Assembly (NCBI GenBank): GCA_021234155.1
Contig: JAJEKV010000017.1
Span: forward strand, 4,500,792-4,564,791
DNA length: 64,000 nucleotides
Source of the DNA: Isoetes taiwanensis
Lineage: Eukaryota; Streptophyta; Lycopodiopsida; Isoetales; Isoetaceae
Direction: 5' to 3'
Each line of letters begins with the position of its first letter. The first letter of the stretch is position 1. The position numbers and the translations under genes are program-made. The notes beneath the pieces are model-generated. The model was not told the DNA's origin, ran no database searches, and worked only from the letters and a program-made list of their open reading frames with translations. Shown piece by piece: positions 12,412-23,610 of the stretch.

Positions 12412-12649
12412 GGGTAAAAGAATGCTAGGGTGTCCTACATTTGGCCAAATGTAGAGTAAGAGATGTATCACACTTCAAATACATAACCACTGCCTCCCAT
12501 AATTTTGAATGTGTGACGTGGCTAATCCCAATAATTCCATACCCCAACCAACTTTAATTAAAAAAAAAACAATAATAGGTGCCTACATTGTCCTACATTA
12601 TACGTAATGTAAGGGCATTTTTTTTAGACACCCTAGCATTCTTTTACCC
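12412..12649. mobile_element. MITE, 238 bp, 23-bp perfect terminal inverted repeats
   Basis: The left end (12412-12434, starting GGGTAAAAGAATGC) is exactly complementary to the right end (12627-12649). CTAT flanks both sides (12408-12411 and 12650-12653) and may be the target duplication. An 18-bp perfect palindrome centred on TTTGGCCAAA lies inside (12437-12454). There is no coding capacity. It sits about 315 bp past the stop codon of the EMB8-like gene. Confidence 0.85.
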
Positions 12650-13395
12650 CTATGTGCCAGGAAAATAGGTATTGTGGCTAAAGATCAGAACAAGCTTTTG
12701 TACTCGATCAGATGCATAATCAAGCTTTTGGACTCATCTTAGACAAAGCTTGTTGATGTTGAGAAGGCCTGGCGGTGACTTACTATTAAGTTTAAAAGAT
12801 GCAAAAGGTACTTTTTATAGGGAAGTATAAACCAAGCAAGGTAAGGTACTTTTCACAAGGAAGTATAATCCAAACAAGGAGTGACTAAGAGAATTAAGGA
12901 AATGATGTTGGCCCTTCCGCCCTTCCACTCACAGATTAAAGGGGGATAATCTAGAATTCGATGCTCATGCAATAATAGAGTAATTTGAGCAAGAAAATAA
13001 GCACAAAACAAAGTCGATATGCAAGACAATGGAATCTCAACATCGGACCAACGATTAATAGACATGTCAACAAAGTAACCTGGTCACGACAATAATCACA
13101 GAACCAAAGCGATCTGCAAGGCAATGGAATCTAAGCATCAAAAACGATTTCCAAACATAAGTAAAATTCAGAAACAAGTAGATATCATAAGTAATCCAGA
13201 AACAGGTGCAAATGGAATATTGCTAGAAAGGGCAGAATGCAAAGAAAAAACACAATCCAAGACCCCTCAATGGGAAGGGCATAATGCAAAGAGAAAACAC
13301 AATTCAAGAAGTCTCAATCTTAGACCAAGAAATTGGCCCATAAGTGCCTCACCAGTTTAATAGAACCCAATTCTCCTACGTTAAATTGGCGCCAC
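12650..13395. other. Unassigned DNA with small duplications
   Basis: No gene is recognised. A ~50 bp unit is duplicated at about 12,795-12,885 (GGTACTTTT, A(G/A)GGAAGTATAA, CCAA(G/A)CAAGG). A shorter duplication of GGCA(G/T)AATGCAAAGA(G/A)AAAACACAA is seen at about 13,230-13,310. Confidence 0.45.
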
Positions 13396-14187
13396 TAGGC
13401 ACGACCACATGTGAGGTTTTAATATACCCTCCATATATGTTTTCCCATGATTCTCATAAGGGAGAGGAGGGGGCCTCCAAAAGAGGAGAGGGCCTCCCAA
13501 AAATGTTAACTAATTTGTTAAGGAGGGGGGAAAATAAAGGAAGGAGTAATTTTATGGTCCTTCAAATTCTTTGACGAAACCATCTTCAAATTTCTGCCCG
13601 ATCCAGCTTCAAATTTCTGCCAGTTCTTGATATCTATAGCATTTTTTGCCTTTGATTTTGCTTTCTGAAGTTCCTCATTGAATTTTAGTTCCACAAACGC
13701 TGCTGCAGTAGTTTCTACCATAACGAATTCTGCCGATTCTACCAGTAGTTTCTACCATAGGGTTCTGCCGATTCTGCGACAGATCAAATTCGGGGGACCT
13801 AGTGTTCTTTGTTTCTGCAAATCTAGAAACACCGGCCAATTTTGACATGGATCTGCCAAGCCCAGCCAGATTCAGGCCGAAATTTTTTGCCAAACAACTG
13901 TGGCATTGAAGGAAGAAAGAAGAAGCTAAAATCAAGCATTGGAGAAGCGGATTGTTGGAGTGGAGAAGGGGCAGAAACGCGGAGGAGGCAGCGCCGCCCA
14001 TCAAAATCGACACAAGATCAACAGAGTTTTTCACTGTTTAAAAATAAGGTGAAAGAGGGCAAAATTTGAAGATGGTTAAAGTTTCGGGTACCCAAAACTC
14101 ACCTCCGTATTAAAGTGGAGCCCCCACCCCTAAAAATTGAAAAAAGGGGAGGGGGATACCTAAAAAGAGGTTATGTGGCCGTGCCTA
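13396..14187. mobile_element. Possible inverted-repeat element (weak)
   Basis: TAGGCACGACCACAT at 13396-13410 is inverted at 14173-14187 with one mismatch. Next to these ends, gene-poor sequence with GGGGAGG-type runs occurs on both sides. Inside is a duplicated phrase TAGTTTCTACCATA near 13,705 and 13,745. Target duplications were not found, so this is only a candidate non-autonomous element. Confidence 0.35.
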
Positions 14188-14429
14188 CTTCCTCCTAATT
14201 GTCACTTGAGGTCATAGATGTGCGTAATCCGACAATCGTCTGACTTGTATATATCTCATGATATATATATTTTTGTATAGTTTGATAGCGCCCTTATTGC
14301 TGTCACGGTTTTTTCCTCGAAAACCTTTCGCAGCAGGGTTTCTTAACTCGGGCAGTAATAAGTGTTGCGCTCTTTTATTGGGTCCTATAGGTTGCTTGCT
14401 CTCCCGAGACGATAAAATGCCATTCCATT

Positions 14430-15510
14430 TCATTCCATTCCATTCAAAACCACAATAGAAAAAGAAAGAAAACCTGGAAAACCTCTAGAACAATTTGTAC
14501 CATCCAAGTCTCATACATGCAGGATATCTATCATCCGAATCAGTATGAGACGATCAATATGTACACTCAACATTATAAATGTCTTCTAATGCATCTTCTG
14601 ACAAAACACATTAGACCCCTCGCAACTCTCGTCAGTTATAACATCACAGTCCTTATCATGTAGTAATCGTTCTCTATGAGTTAATAATTCCTTTAAATAC
14701 TTTCCAATGCGATGCCCAGGCAATTCAAAAAATTCCAATAAAGAACTTGAGTGTATACCATGCTTGTGTCGAATTCCCGTATATGAAGGACATTTTATGA
14801 AGACATGTAATTCATCTTCAACTTCCTGCAGATTGCACAAGCAGCAAAACCTCAATGCATGAGGAATATTACTCCAATGCCCTATTTCCACCCCAAGTCT
14901 ATGGGAGCTAAGCCGCATTCTACTTATCATATACCTCGTGCTCAAAGATATACCTTCCTTAAGATGCTTGGCCTCTCGGAGTGTAGGGTTTATATATATT
15001 TGTTTCTGGGACTCTCCAATTCCTTCTAATGAGATGGCCATGCAACCATTCCCTAATATTTGCTCGATTCTCGTGTAGGTGAAGAATGTCTAAGCCCCAT
15101 TTCCTCATCCACTCTACAATATCTGCATACCAACCTTTATTTCTTGTCTCTTCTAAAGCCAATCTTGGTGAGCACTCCTCCACCATATCAAATCGTACCT
15201 TACAAAGGTATGTAAGCATCTTGCATAGAGCCTCGGTTTCTAATGGCATCATATCATATTCTACAAGTAACATATCATATGGGGTTTGAGCCTTAGTTCC
15301 CAATTCAGGTTTTCTGCACGTTCTCAGCTTTTTTCCAAGAATGTGCTGATAATCTTGGACCCATACTCCGCACCCATATAACAAAACTGTCTGTACAAGC
15401 ACAGGGTATAAGGTGCGTTTCAGGCTGGAATCCCATATTTCTGCTTTTCCACTTTTATGCTGCATGCTATACAATGCTTTCAAGCCTCCATCTACTTTAT
15501 GCTCAACAGC
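14430..15510 (-). pseudogene. LINE remnant: C-terminal part of the reverse-transcriptase ORF
   Basis: Read on the minus strand from about 15,500, it encodes the end of a non-LTR retrotransposon ORF2: a KALYSMQ segment, LVQTVLLYGCGVWV (typical post-RT motif), then MLLVEYDMMPLETEALCK, LALEETRNKGWYADIVEWM, and a zinc-knuckle-like tail CCLCNLQEVEDELHVFIKCP. Frameshifts occur near 15,000-15,050. The RT catalytic core is missing because the copy is 5'-truncated, as LINEs commonly are. A short 3' tail of ATTCC/ATTTC units lies at 14,425-14,455. It belongs to the same family as the LINE at 22.9-30.2 kb, with which it shares residues along the whole tail. Confidence 0.8.
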
Positions 15511-15527
15511 ACGCGCGCGCGCGCGCA

Positions 15528-15601
<74 letters not shown>
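15511..15601. repeat. Compound microsatellite (GC)n(AC)n(AG)n
   Basis: Alternating GC (about 15,511-15,526) passes into AC (to about 15,545) and then AG (to about 15,601). The AG part directly abuts the 3' end of the minus-strand SINE, so it probably began as that element's CT tail. Confidence 0.95.
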
Positions 15602-15604
<3 letters not shown>

Positions 15605-15811
15605 TATTTTAACGTCACGCCACTAGGCAGCATCCAACTGGACATGTGACCACACACCACATTACATTGCTCGATTGGGCCCTGCCCCCAACCACCTTAC
15701 ATTGCGTCTGTTAGGATTTGACCCCCAACAGTACCGAGTGCGATTCTGGGCGGTCTTGAACTCGAGACCACATTGCTAAAGAACTAGTGTGTTACCACTA
15801 GACCAAACGCC

Positions 15812-15814
<3 letters not shown>
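15602..15814 (-). mobile_element. tRNA-derived SINE with (CT)n tail
   Basis: On the minus strand a tRNA-like head spans 15,812 to 15,747. It has GGGCG at its 5' end paired with CGCCC at its 3' end. A polymerase III box A, TGGTCTAGTGG (plus 15,795-15,805), fits the consensus exactly. A box-B-like GAGTTCAAGACC (plus 15,752-15,763) lies about 40 bp downstream. A ~145 bp unrelated body follows and ends in TATTAT(CT)n. Head, body and simple-repeat tail are the hallmarks of a plant SINE. At 66 nt, the head is too short for a working tRNA. Confidence 0.7.
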
Positions 15815-15874
<60 letters not shown>

Positions 15875-15996
15875 CACATGCATGCCGAGAGACAAAACGA
15901 GATGGGGAGAGATGAGAGATGACGAGAGATAGGGGGAGAGACAAATTTTTGACTCTCCCCCTGAGAGATAATTTGCCCCTAACTATGGTTAGGGGC
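15815..15996. repeat. GA-rich repeat unit, copy 1
   Basis: A pure (GA)n run (about 15,816-15,870) is followed by TGGCCACATGC, degenerate GAGAGATG units and an end reading CCCCTAAC-TATGGTTAGGGGC, itself a small inverted repeat. The same order, (GA)n, GGCCACAT, GAGATG units and CCCCTAAC-GTTAGGGGC, recurs at 18.03-18.30 kb. This indicates a dispersed GA-rich element rather than simple slippage alone. Confidence 0.55.
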
Positions 15997-16139
15997 ATTC
16001 CCATATATTTTTTGCAGTTTAGAAAAACTGCCGGTTAAATGTTTTGGGGCACCCAAAAACTCTGCCCCAATTTTAAAACCCCATGTTCTTTGCGTGAGCT
16101 CCTAATATGAGGAGCGCTTGATCTGTCCCGCCTCTCTGC

Positions 16140-16880
16140 AATCCTCTTCAATCCATCTTCCTTCTGCTAGCGTGAAGCCAGATCTCCATATCTAAAGCCA
16201 GATCTCGAGAAGGCCGCTGCAAATATCTATCTGCTTGATCTCGAGAAGCCATACCTAGCTGCTTGCTGGCCGCTGCAGCTTCTACAGGCATCATAGCTCG
16301 AGAATCATCTGCAATAAGAGGGCTTATGTTTGAGAAGGAAAGCTCGGGAATCATCTTGCAAAACAACCCTTACACTCCTATTGCCCAAGTATAAATGGGC
16401 CCAGATACGATCGGATAACTTTGCTGCAGCGGAAAGGACAATCGCCACAGGTGACAGATGATTCATGAAGAGGGCAAATCTTATAAAGCAACTTCAAACA
16501 TGGCTTTTTTCTACGAGGATCACTAAATTAAGTAAAGCAAGCGGCTAAACCGCGATTATATATTCTATAGTCAAGAATAAACGTGGAAAAAAGCTACCGA
16601 GGAAAAAGCGGCGGCGAGGGGATAGGCCTATGGCGAAATACAAACCCCAATTAATCAGAGAAATTCAGACCAGCAGAGGCCAGAAGTATTACGAAAGTAT
16701 TAAAAAAAGAGCGAAGAAGCAAAAAGATAAAACCCAACGGAAATCCCAGTCAGGAAGTGGTGCAGGATCGATCACATGTTCGAGAAGGAAAGCTCGAGAA
16801 TCATCTGCAATAACAGGGCAGTAATACATGGTTGCTTGAAATTACTGGGTTTTTTGGCTACTTTTATATCCTGTAAAAAC
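16140..16880. other. Unassigned region with short internal repeats
   Basis: AGATCTCGAGAAG-type phrases recur at about 16,170-16,250. The phrase GAGAAGGAAAGCTCG(G/A)GAATCATCT appears at about 16,330 and again at 16,778, roughly 450 bp apart. A basic 64-residue open frame at 16630-16824 (rich in Lys, Arg, Gln and Ser) has no recognised family. Confidence 0.4.
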
Positions 16881-16919
16881 TCTCTGATATTTTTGAAGCG
16901 GCGCCGCCAAGTCTTCTCT

Positions 16920-17220
16920 GCTTTGTGCGGTTTCCTCAACAAGTTTTCTCTGCTCGCAGCAGAAGATCCGCCGGACTTATGAATCTGCACTTGTTCTGCG
17001 GTTTCCTCAACAAGTTTCCTCTCGCCAAGTCGCGGCCCCGGAAGATCCGCCGGACTTATGAATCTGCACTTGTTCTGCGGTTTCCTCAACAAGTTTCCTC
17101 CGCTTTCGCGTTAAGATCCGCACGGACTTATGAATCGCACTTGTTCTGCGGTTTCCTCAACAAGTTCCCTAACATGCTTTTTACCTTGGCCCAGAAAAAT
17201 ATCCACGGACTTATGAATCA
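16920..17220 (+). repeat. Tandem array, four units of 71-79 bp
   Basis: TGCGGTTTCCTCAACAAGTT starts units at 16,926, 16,997, 17,076 and 17,147. Each is followed by a variable centre and the shared end CGGACTTATGAATC-GCACTTGTTC; a fifth partial end lies at about 17,205-17,230. The units vary in the middle (about 20 bp). The array is not CRISPR-like: the repeats are longer than the spacers and the host is a plant. Confidence 0.85.
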
Positions 17221-17539
17221 AGACTTGTTCTCGTTTCTATTTGTTTCTACGTTTGATTTGGAGCAGATTTGCGACCCGAGCTTCAACATGCCGAAAAAAT
17301 TGGATTTTATGCCCTCCTCCTGGATTAAGCTCACGTTTTTACGTTATATATATCGTATTTGGAGCCCTATTCATGCTTTTTATACTCCACCATAGCTCCT
17401 GCCCAACGAAGCTCTTCCGCCATAGCCACTGCCGTTTGCCGCTGCCACTACCGCCATAGCTCTTCCGCCATAGCCAAGATCAAAAGACATGTGGCGAAAT
17501 ATCAATGGACGTACTTTCAAGCAACCATGTATTACGTCC

Positions 17540-17670
17540 GGTAATTTTCAGTAGGAGACCATTACGCATGTAAAGTGCCCGGCGCCGCCCGCCCTTCGCC
17601 CTCGTCGTCGCCGCCGTCTGGCGGGCCAGCGCACTTTACATGCGTAATGGGTCTCCTACTGAAAATTACC
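17540..17670. mobile_element. Hairpin MITE, 131 bp, ~40-bp near-perfect arms
   Basis: The left arm at 17540-17578 and the right arm at 17631-17670 are complementary along their whole length except for one extra G in the right arm. Arms begin GGTAATTTTCAG and end TAAAGTGC. The 52-nt loop (17579-17630) is extremely GC-rich and made of CGCC/CGTCG units, unlike the AT-rich arms. No clear target duplication was found. It may be a snap-back MITE or a source of small RNA. Confidence 0.8.
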
Positions 17671-18024
17671 TCGTACAAAATTTCTGATGGACGCTTTTTT
17701 ATGCTTTAGAATGTCATTGACAGCTAAATCCGCAAGAAAAACCAGCTACAAGTTGGATCTAAGGTAAAGTTTCTTTGATTTCTTATGGTTTGCTGCTTCT
17801 GCATCCTTTGCCACAGGATTCGTCCTTATGATTTGCTGTTGTTACGATTTGCTGTTGTTGATTCCTTACTGCTTCATAACAATGGCATAGCGCCTCAGCC
17901 CCTGCAACTTTGAAAATCCCCAGCCGCATGCCTTAGTCGCATGCCATGCCGCGCTCGTAGAAGAAGAGGAGAAACAAAAAGGTTAACCCGAAAAAAAATC
18001 CGGCTGGCTTTGTTAAGGATTTTA
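17671..18024. other. Unassigned DNA
   Basis: No gene or element is recognised. There is a small repeat of GATTTGCTGTTGTT near 17,830 and 17,850. Confidence 0.4.
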
Positions 18025-18118
18025 TTTTTGCCCCCTAACGGGCTAGTTAAGCAATGAGATAATTATCTCTCATTATCTCTCATGCTATACGGTATAAAAA
18101 TTATCTCTCGCCGTGTAG

Positions 18119-18159
<41 letters not shown>

Positions 18160-18303
18160 TTGGCCACATCTTCGACTTAGAGATGACGCCGAGAGAAATA
18201 ATGAGAGATGAGAGATGGGGAGAGATGGGAGAGATGGGTGAGAGTGGAAAACCCAACTCTCACCTCGAGATGATTCACCCCTAACGGTAGTTAGGGGCGT
18301 TTT
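18025..18303. repeat. GA-rich repeat unit, copy 2
   Basis: It starts TTGCCCCCTAAC and ends GTTAGGGGCGTTTT, an imperfect terminal inverted repeat. Inside are ATTATCTCTCATTATCTCTC, a (GA)n run at 18,121-18,155, TTGGCCACATC and many GAGAGATGGG units. The layout matches copy 1 at 15.8-16.0 kb, which supports a small GA-rich non-autonomous element. Confidence 0.6.
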
Positions 18304-18954
18304 CATTGCCCACTAACCAAACAATCACCCTTTAATTTTCATTTGCCGAAAAAAGCGCCTCAAATGTTTCCCACACTGAAAACCAGGGGCGCCATTTCCC
18401 CTACTTCTTGATCTTCAAGCCCGCCTAATTCTTGCTCCAAGTATCCAATTCCTCGAAGCAATTAGCCGACACGATCCGTATTCATCGACACGCACGATTT
18501 GCATTATGTTTTTGTGCATTCGCTCATTAAGTTTTGATCGTCAATTTCGCTTTTATGTCGCCCTTATTCCCAATCAATTATTTGGATTCGGATGTCTAAG
18601 GCCTCTCGACCGCTTTGCCCGGAACCCGGCAAGCCTTTCGTGCCTCCTCGGGTTGAAAAAATGGCACCAAGAAGGACCCGAAAAATGACAGCCGATCTCT
18701 ATGGATGTGCAATTGGAGACTAATTCGAGCCAATTCCCTCTTCAAGCAGTCAAAAGAAAAGAGATCCAAGCGTGTATTCAAATAAATTCGTGCATCCTCC
18801 AATATTGTGAGTGAATCTTTAGAAACCGATTACGCTTTGGCTATTGTTGTGCATGAGAAGGAAAATTCGAAAGTGATAGACACAAAGAATAGGAAGTCCC
18901 CGCGGCAATGGGCGTGATCACGGTGTCTCCACATTCCTCAATCTTCTGAACGAG

Positions 18955-19779
18955 ATGAAATTGGTAACCGGAGGCACCCTCAACCTCTCCAACACACAAT
19001 GGAGGGAAATTATGATGAAACTGCAGCCCTTTGTTGGGGGTTTAGTGGAGCTGAGACAACTAAAGAACAAATGGGATAAGCTGCAAGCTAAATTTAAAGA
19101 TGAGAAGGAGGCTTGTAGCCATACAGGTTCTGAACCATCAACTTGGCAGTGGTATGACAGAATGGAAGAAGTTAAATATGGTGTTACCTCTGATAATCCA
19201 ATACCAGGTGCTGGTGATGATGGTGATTTTGGCAATGAAGCTTTCGAGGCTGCAGACTTGCATACTAATTACTCAGAATCTTTCATGAATGACAGTTTTT
19301 TTGAAACTGTTGGAACAGATGCAGCATTTGAAGACCACTTTGCTGATCCACCCAATTCAAACAATGATGTGAACGCGGGAAATCCAAGCAGCCAAGTGAT
19401 GCCAGAAATTCCAATCAATAGGACACCAACAGGAAACTAGACAGATTCTTCAAGTCCTAGATCAGCTGCATGTAATCAGCCTGGAGTTTGTGGAAAACCT
19501 ACAAGTAGAAAGAAGTCCAGGTTGCAAATAGATGAGGACATTGCATTGGGAATATCACAAATGGCAAGCACATTTGGGGACACTGAGGTGAAGAAATTAG
19601 ATTTCCTCAAAGAAGAAAGTGCAAGAAAAATTGAGTTGGTCAGGGAATTGGAAACAATAAGGTCTGCAAACAGTCTGAAAATTGCAGAGTCCATGGCTGC
19701 AATGACTCAAAGCATATGTGAAATGACAAAGGAGACATTGCTGGAAATTGCCAAACTTGCTGCCAACAAGAAGGACTAA
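18955..19779 (+). pseudogene. PIF/Harbinger Myb/SANT-like protein, one in-frame stop
   Basis: A single frame runs from 18,955 to the TAA at 19,779, interrupted only by TAG at 19,438-19,440. The first part has the Myb/SANT-like DNA-binding segment seen in Harbinger accessory proteins: QLKNKWDKLQAKFKDEKEA followed by a Trp-containing helix (STWQWYDRMEEV). An acidic middle follows. The C-terminal part is a helical, probably coiled-coil segment (KKLDFLKEESARKIELVRELE). The same frame continues upstream of the Met for about 15 codons (STFLNLLNEM), so the true start may be further left. In PIF/Harbinger elements this protein helps import and target the transposase, and a convergent transposase remnant lies at 21.1-22.0 kb. 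The stop lies in AACTAGACA and could be a CAG-to-TAG change. Confidence 0.75.
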
Positions 19780-20292
19780 AGGTTCGTTTTTTCAGTTATT
19801 TGCTTTTTTGAAATTCTTTTTTGGAACTGTCTCAAAACCCACCAGTATTCTTAAATATTAAAGAAGTTGTACAGCCCTGTTTTTTAGTATTAAATATTGC
19901 CTACTAGTCACGATCATCCAAATTCGTAAAGGCTACTTAAGCTTCCTCCAATTCTTGCATGCAAGCCCATTGAGAGAAATGGAGAGAGTCGTGAGCAGAA
20001 AGCGCCAACGCTCTCCAAGCCCTCTCGAGCTCAAGCTCATCCGAGTCCTCATCTTATAGAACTCCACCAACTACTTCGTCCTCTTCCTCAGAGTTACCCT
20101 ATTACTCTGACCACGATTCCTGGCCCACTTCCAGTGAGGAAGTTCTTCCCGACAAAATAGTGGGGATTCTCGTAGCTTCAAATAAAATGCCCGTAAGTTT
20201 GGAGAATCGGGTTTGAAGAAAATTATGTTTCTCATGAAGACGAACAAGAAAGCCGGTTTTCTCCCCTTCGCTTCAAAATTCTACAAATCTGA

Positions 20293-20526
20293 AGTGGAAG
20301 TTTTGACCCACAAGAAGATTCACCGCAATTACTCCAAAGAGACAAATCCACAACTTTTTTTCGGATGGGGGTTTCTATTGATCCAGAGGTTTTGGAATGG
20401 GCTGCTAATTCTGCCAGGAACAGGACTGTCCACATGGAGACTGTGTACGTCAGGCAGAATGAAAAATGGTGCCTTGAAGAGATACGAAACATAACCTTCC
20501 GTTGTGATCTTTGTCCCAGGATCTAG
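20293..20526 (+). CDS. Small open frame of unknown function
   Basis: An open frame runs to TAG at 20,526; its first ATG, at 20,365, gives 53 residues. It has a balanced composition and a pair of cysteines near the end (CDLCPR), which may be half of a zinc site. Upstream (about 19,990-20,160) is a Ser-rich frame with a stop. It lies between the two Harbinger genes, so it could be an intervening host exon or part of the element. No family is recognised. Confidence 0.25.
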   Translation, partial: SGSFDPQEDSPQLLQRDKSTTFFRMGVSIDPEVLEWAANSARNRTVHMETVYVRQNEKWCLEEIRNITFRCDLCPRI

Positions 20527-20529
20527 TGG

Positions 20530-21060
20530 ATAAAAAAATTTATGTTACATCTTTTTGTTTTTGTTTCCTATTTTCAATTTGAAACAGGTATCTGTTATGT
20601 GGAAAATGGCTTGCATGCCATTTTTTTTTTTTTTTGAAGTTTTGGTCGAAAAGAAACCTCGCATATTTCCCATGCAGATTGCCTATGCCCTTTGGGAGGA
20701 GTGACTTATTCTCTTTGTTTTCCTATGCACGTTGATTGTAACCTGGCTGATGAGATACTGCACTGTTTTGAACAGTGCAGTAAAAAAAAATGTACTCAAT
20801 TTCTTTTGAATATAAAACTTGTTTACCTTCCTTTTCCACTTGTTGTTGAAATTTTATAATATTTTATGTGTATCAATGTGAAGTCATTTGACTCAGAAAT
20901 GCATGTGACCTGCTGTTCAGTTCTGATAATAACAGGTTTTCGAGCACAAAAATCAGGCCACAAACACATTTAACTTTGTATCATTTTGTAACAATCGATT
21001 AACAAATCAGAATTAAAGAGATCACGTGAAATACAATTGATTATGAATTTCATTCTTCTG
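20530..21060. other. AT-rich spacer between the convergent Harbinger genes
   Basis: No coding sequence is recognised. It contains a long T run (about 20,622-20,634), ACTGCACTGTTTTGAACAGTGCAGT, an inverted repeat near 20,757-20,781, and AT-rich sequence. The hairpin could serve as a shared 3' end for the two convergent genes (inference). Confidence 0.4.
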
Positions 21061-21079
21061 GTTGCAAAAATTCATTCAT

Positions 21080-22020
21080 TCAAAGGATGACATGGCCATC
21101 CAAATTCTCAAATAGCACGTGCCTCATTTGATCACCCTGTTTTTTTAGGGACCTGTTAATGGCTTCTGTTTCATAATAATATATTGGTGGAGGGTCTTCT
21201 TCAATCGGCAGCATATCCCAACCCTTGTCTTCCATTATACAAAAGTTCCAAAGAACACAACATGCATGTATAATCTTGGAGGCTTTGCCAACATGCACAG
21301 GCAAGTGTTTCAGAATTCTAAACTTTTCCTTGACAATCCCAAATCCATTTTCTACACACACTCGCCTCTGAGATCCTTTTTCAGAAACTTTCCATATGCA
21401 CCCAGATTTTGAGGAAAGACTTTAAGGAGAAAGGGCCTCACTGGAATAAGTTTGAATCACCTAATAGTAATGGTGGAATATTTACCCGAACTTCCCCGGA
21501 CGGTAGGGGTGCCCTTTCTTCTTTTACGCCACTCGGGTCACCACAGTTTCTGTAAAATTTGTTTTGAGGCAATTTTATTGTAAATGGAGCTTTTTTGAAC
21601 TGGTTGGAATCATGGATCAACCTCGCTCGTCACACAAACATTTATAAACAATCGCTATGTGTAACAATTCCTTGCATGAGACATAAGTGCCTCTTATGTC
21701 TCCGCTGTAATAGTCTTCCCATTGTCCTTTTTTTTGGGTTTCCTCCATAAAAAATATGGGAACCGGCCAACTGCACCATATACATTGGGCAACCCAAATT
21801 GCATCATGGAATTCCTTAATACACCGGGTTAATCTTGCACCTGTAGGCATTGCAACAAAACGCTTTGTACAAAGATTGTCTTCGGCCAATACAAGCGTGA
21901 CTTTCTTGGTATATTTCGACCGTTGCTTTCCCAACATAAAATCTCTCGACCGACATGTAATGGCATATCCCCGTGTGCAAGAAAATACGTAACCATAGCA
22001 ACCGCTTTCCTTGGATCAAC
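21080..22020 (-). pseudogene. PIF/Harbinger transposase remnant
   Basis: Read from 22,020 downward, the pieces follow the order of a DDE transposase of the PIF/Harbinger (DDE_Tnp_4) family: a GLPNVYGAV block, a DYYSGDIRGTYVSC stretch with LLHIAIVYK, IHDSNQFKKAPF, a LLLGDSNLF block equivalent to the LLGDSAYP motif, and the end block ENGFGIVKEKFRILKHL with IIHACCVLWNFC. Several frameshifts separate these blocks (near 21,620, 21,440 and 21,370), so no active enzyme is encoded. It faces the Myb-like gene at 18.96-19.78 kb, the usual two-gene set of such elements. Terminal inverted repeats were not located. Confidence 0.8.
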
Positions 22021-22029
22021 AGGGGCCTT

Positions 22030-23175
<1,146 letters not shown>

Positions 23176-23186
23176 CTAGAAAAAGT

Positions 23187-23203
23187 GCCCAGCGTTGCTG
23201 GGC
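23187..23203 (-). other. Helitron 3'-terminal hairpin
   Basis: GCCCAGC, a 3-nt loop and GCTGGGC form a perfect 7-bp stem. It ends seven bases from CTAG (23,176-23,179), the spacing expected of a Helitron end signal. Confidence 0.8.
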
Positions 23204-23286
23204 TTTTTGTCGAGCTTAAATTTGAGAATTAAATACCAAAAGCAAACCAAGCTCAAAGTTGCTAAGCTATAGCGTTTTCTTATCAT

Positions 23287-23309
23287 AGGAAGGAAGGAAG
23301 GAAGGAAGG
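23287..23309 (+). repeat. (GGAA)n microsatellite
   Basis: About five to six AGGA units inside the Helitron, near its 3' end. Confidence 0.95.
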
Positions 23310-23434
23310 TATTTTTATCGTCCACGGAGACCAATCGGTTGCAAAGTTAAAACCTATAGGTTTGATTTTCATATACTTGGGAAATCATAGCTTCACAAGA
23401 TTGCATGCTACTTGAAAAGAGGGGTTCTTGTTTT

Positions 23435-23610
23435 TTGAAGTAAATTCAATTTCTATTGCATTTTTCAAGTGCTATTGTCTTGTTTAGAAGGAATTACTGA
23501 CATGTTGTGCACCTTGGAGTTTTCCCTTGTAAATTCAATTTCTATTGCATTGTTCAAGATTATATGCATCTTGGAACTTTTCCTGCTTGGTGAGGATTTT
23601 GCTAAGAGCC
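23435..23610 (+). repeat. Imperfect tandem duplication, ~90-bp unit
   Basis: GTAAATTCAATTTCTATTGCATT occurs at about 23,440 and 23,530, followed by TTCAAG and, in both copies, CTTGGA(G/A)(T/C)TTTTCC further on. It lies within the Helitron. Confidence 0.7.

Noticed and set aside
15747-15812. Functional tRNA gene
   Set aside because: The head has tRNA-like boxes and acceptor pairing but only 66 nt, no convincing anticodon stem, and an attached body plus (CT)n tail; it is a SINE head.
16920-17220. Array that superficially resembles a CRISPR
   Set aside because: Units of 71-79 bp with variable centres of only about 20 bp, four copies, no cas genes and a plant context; it is a tandem repeat.
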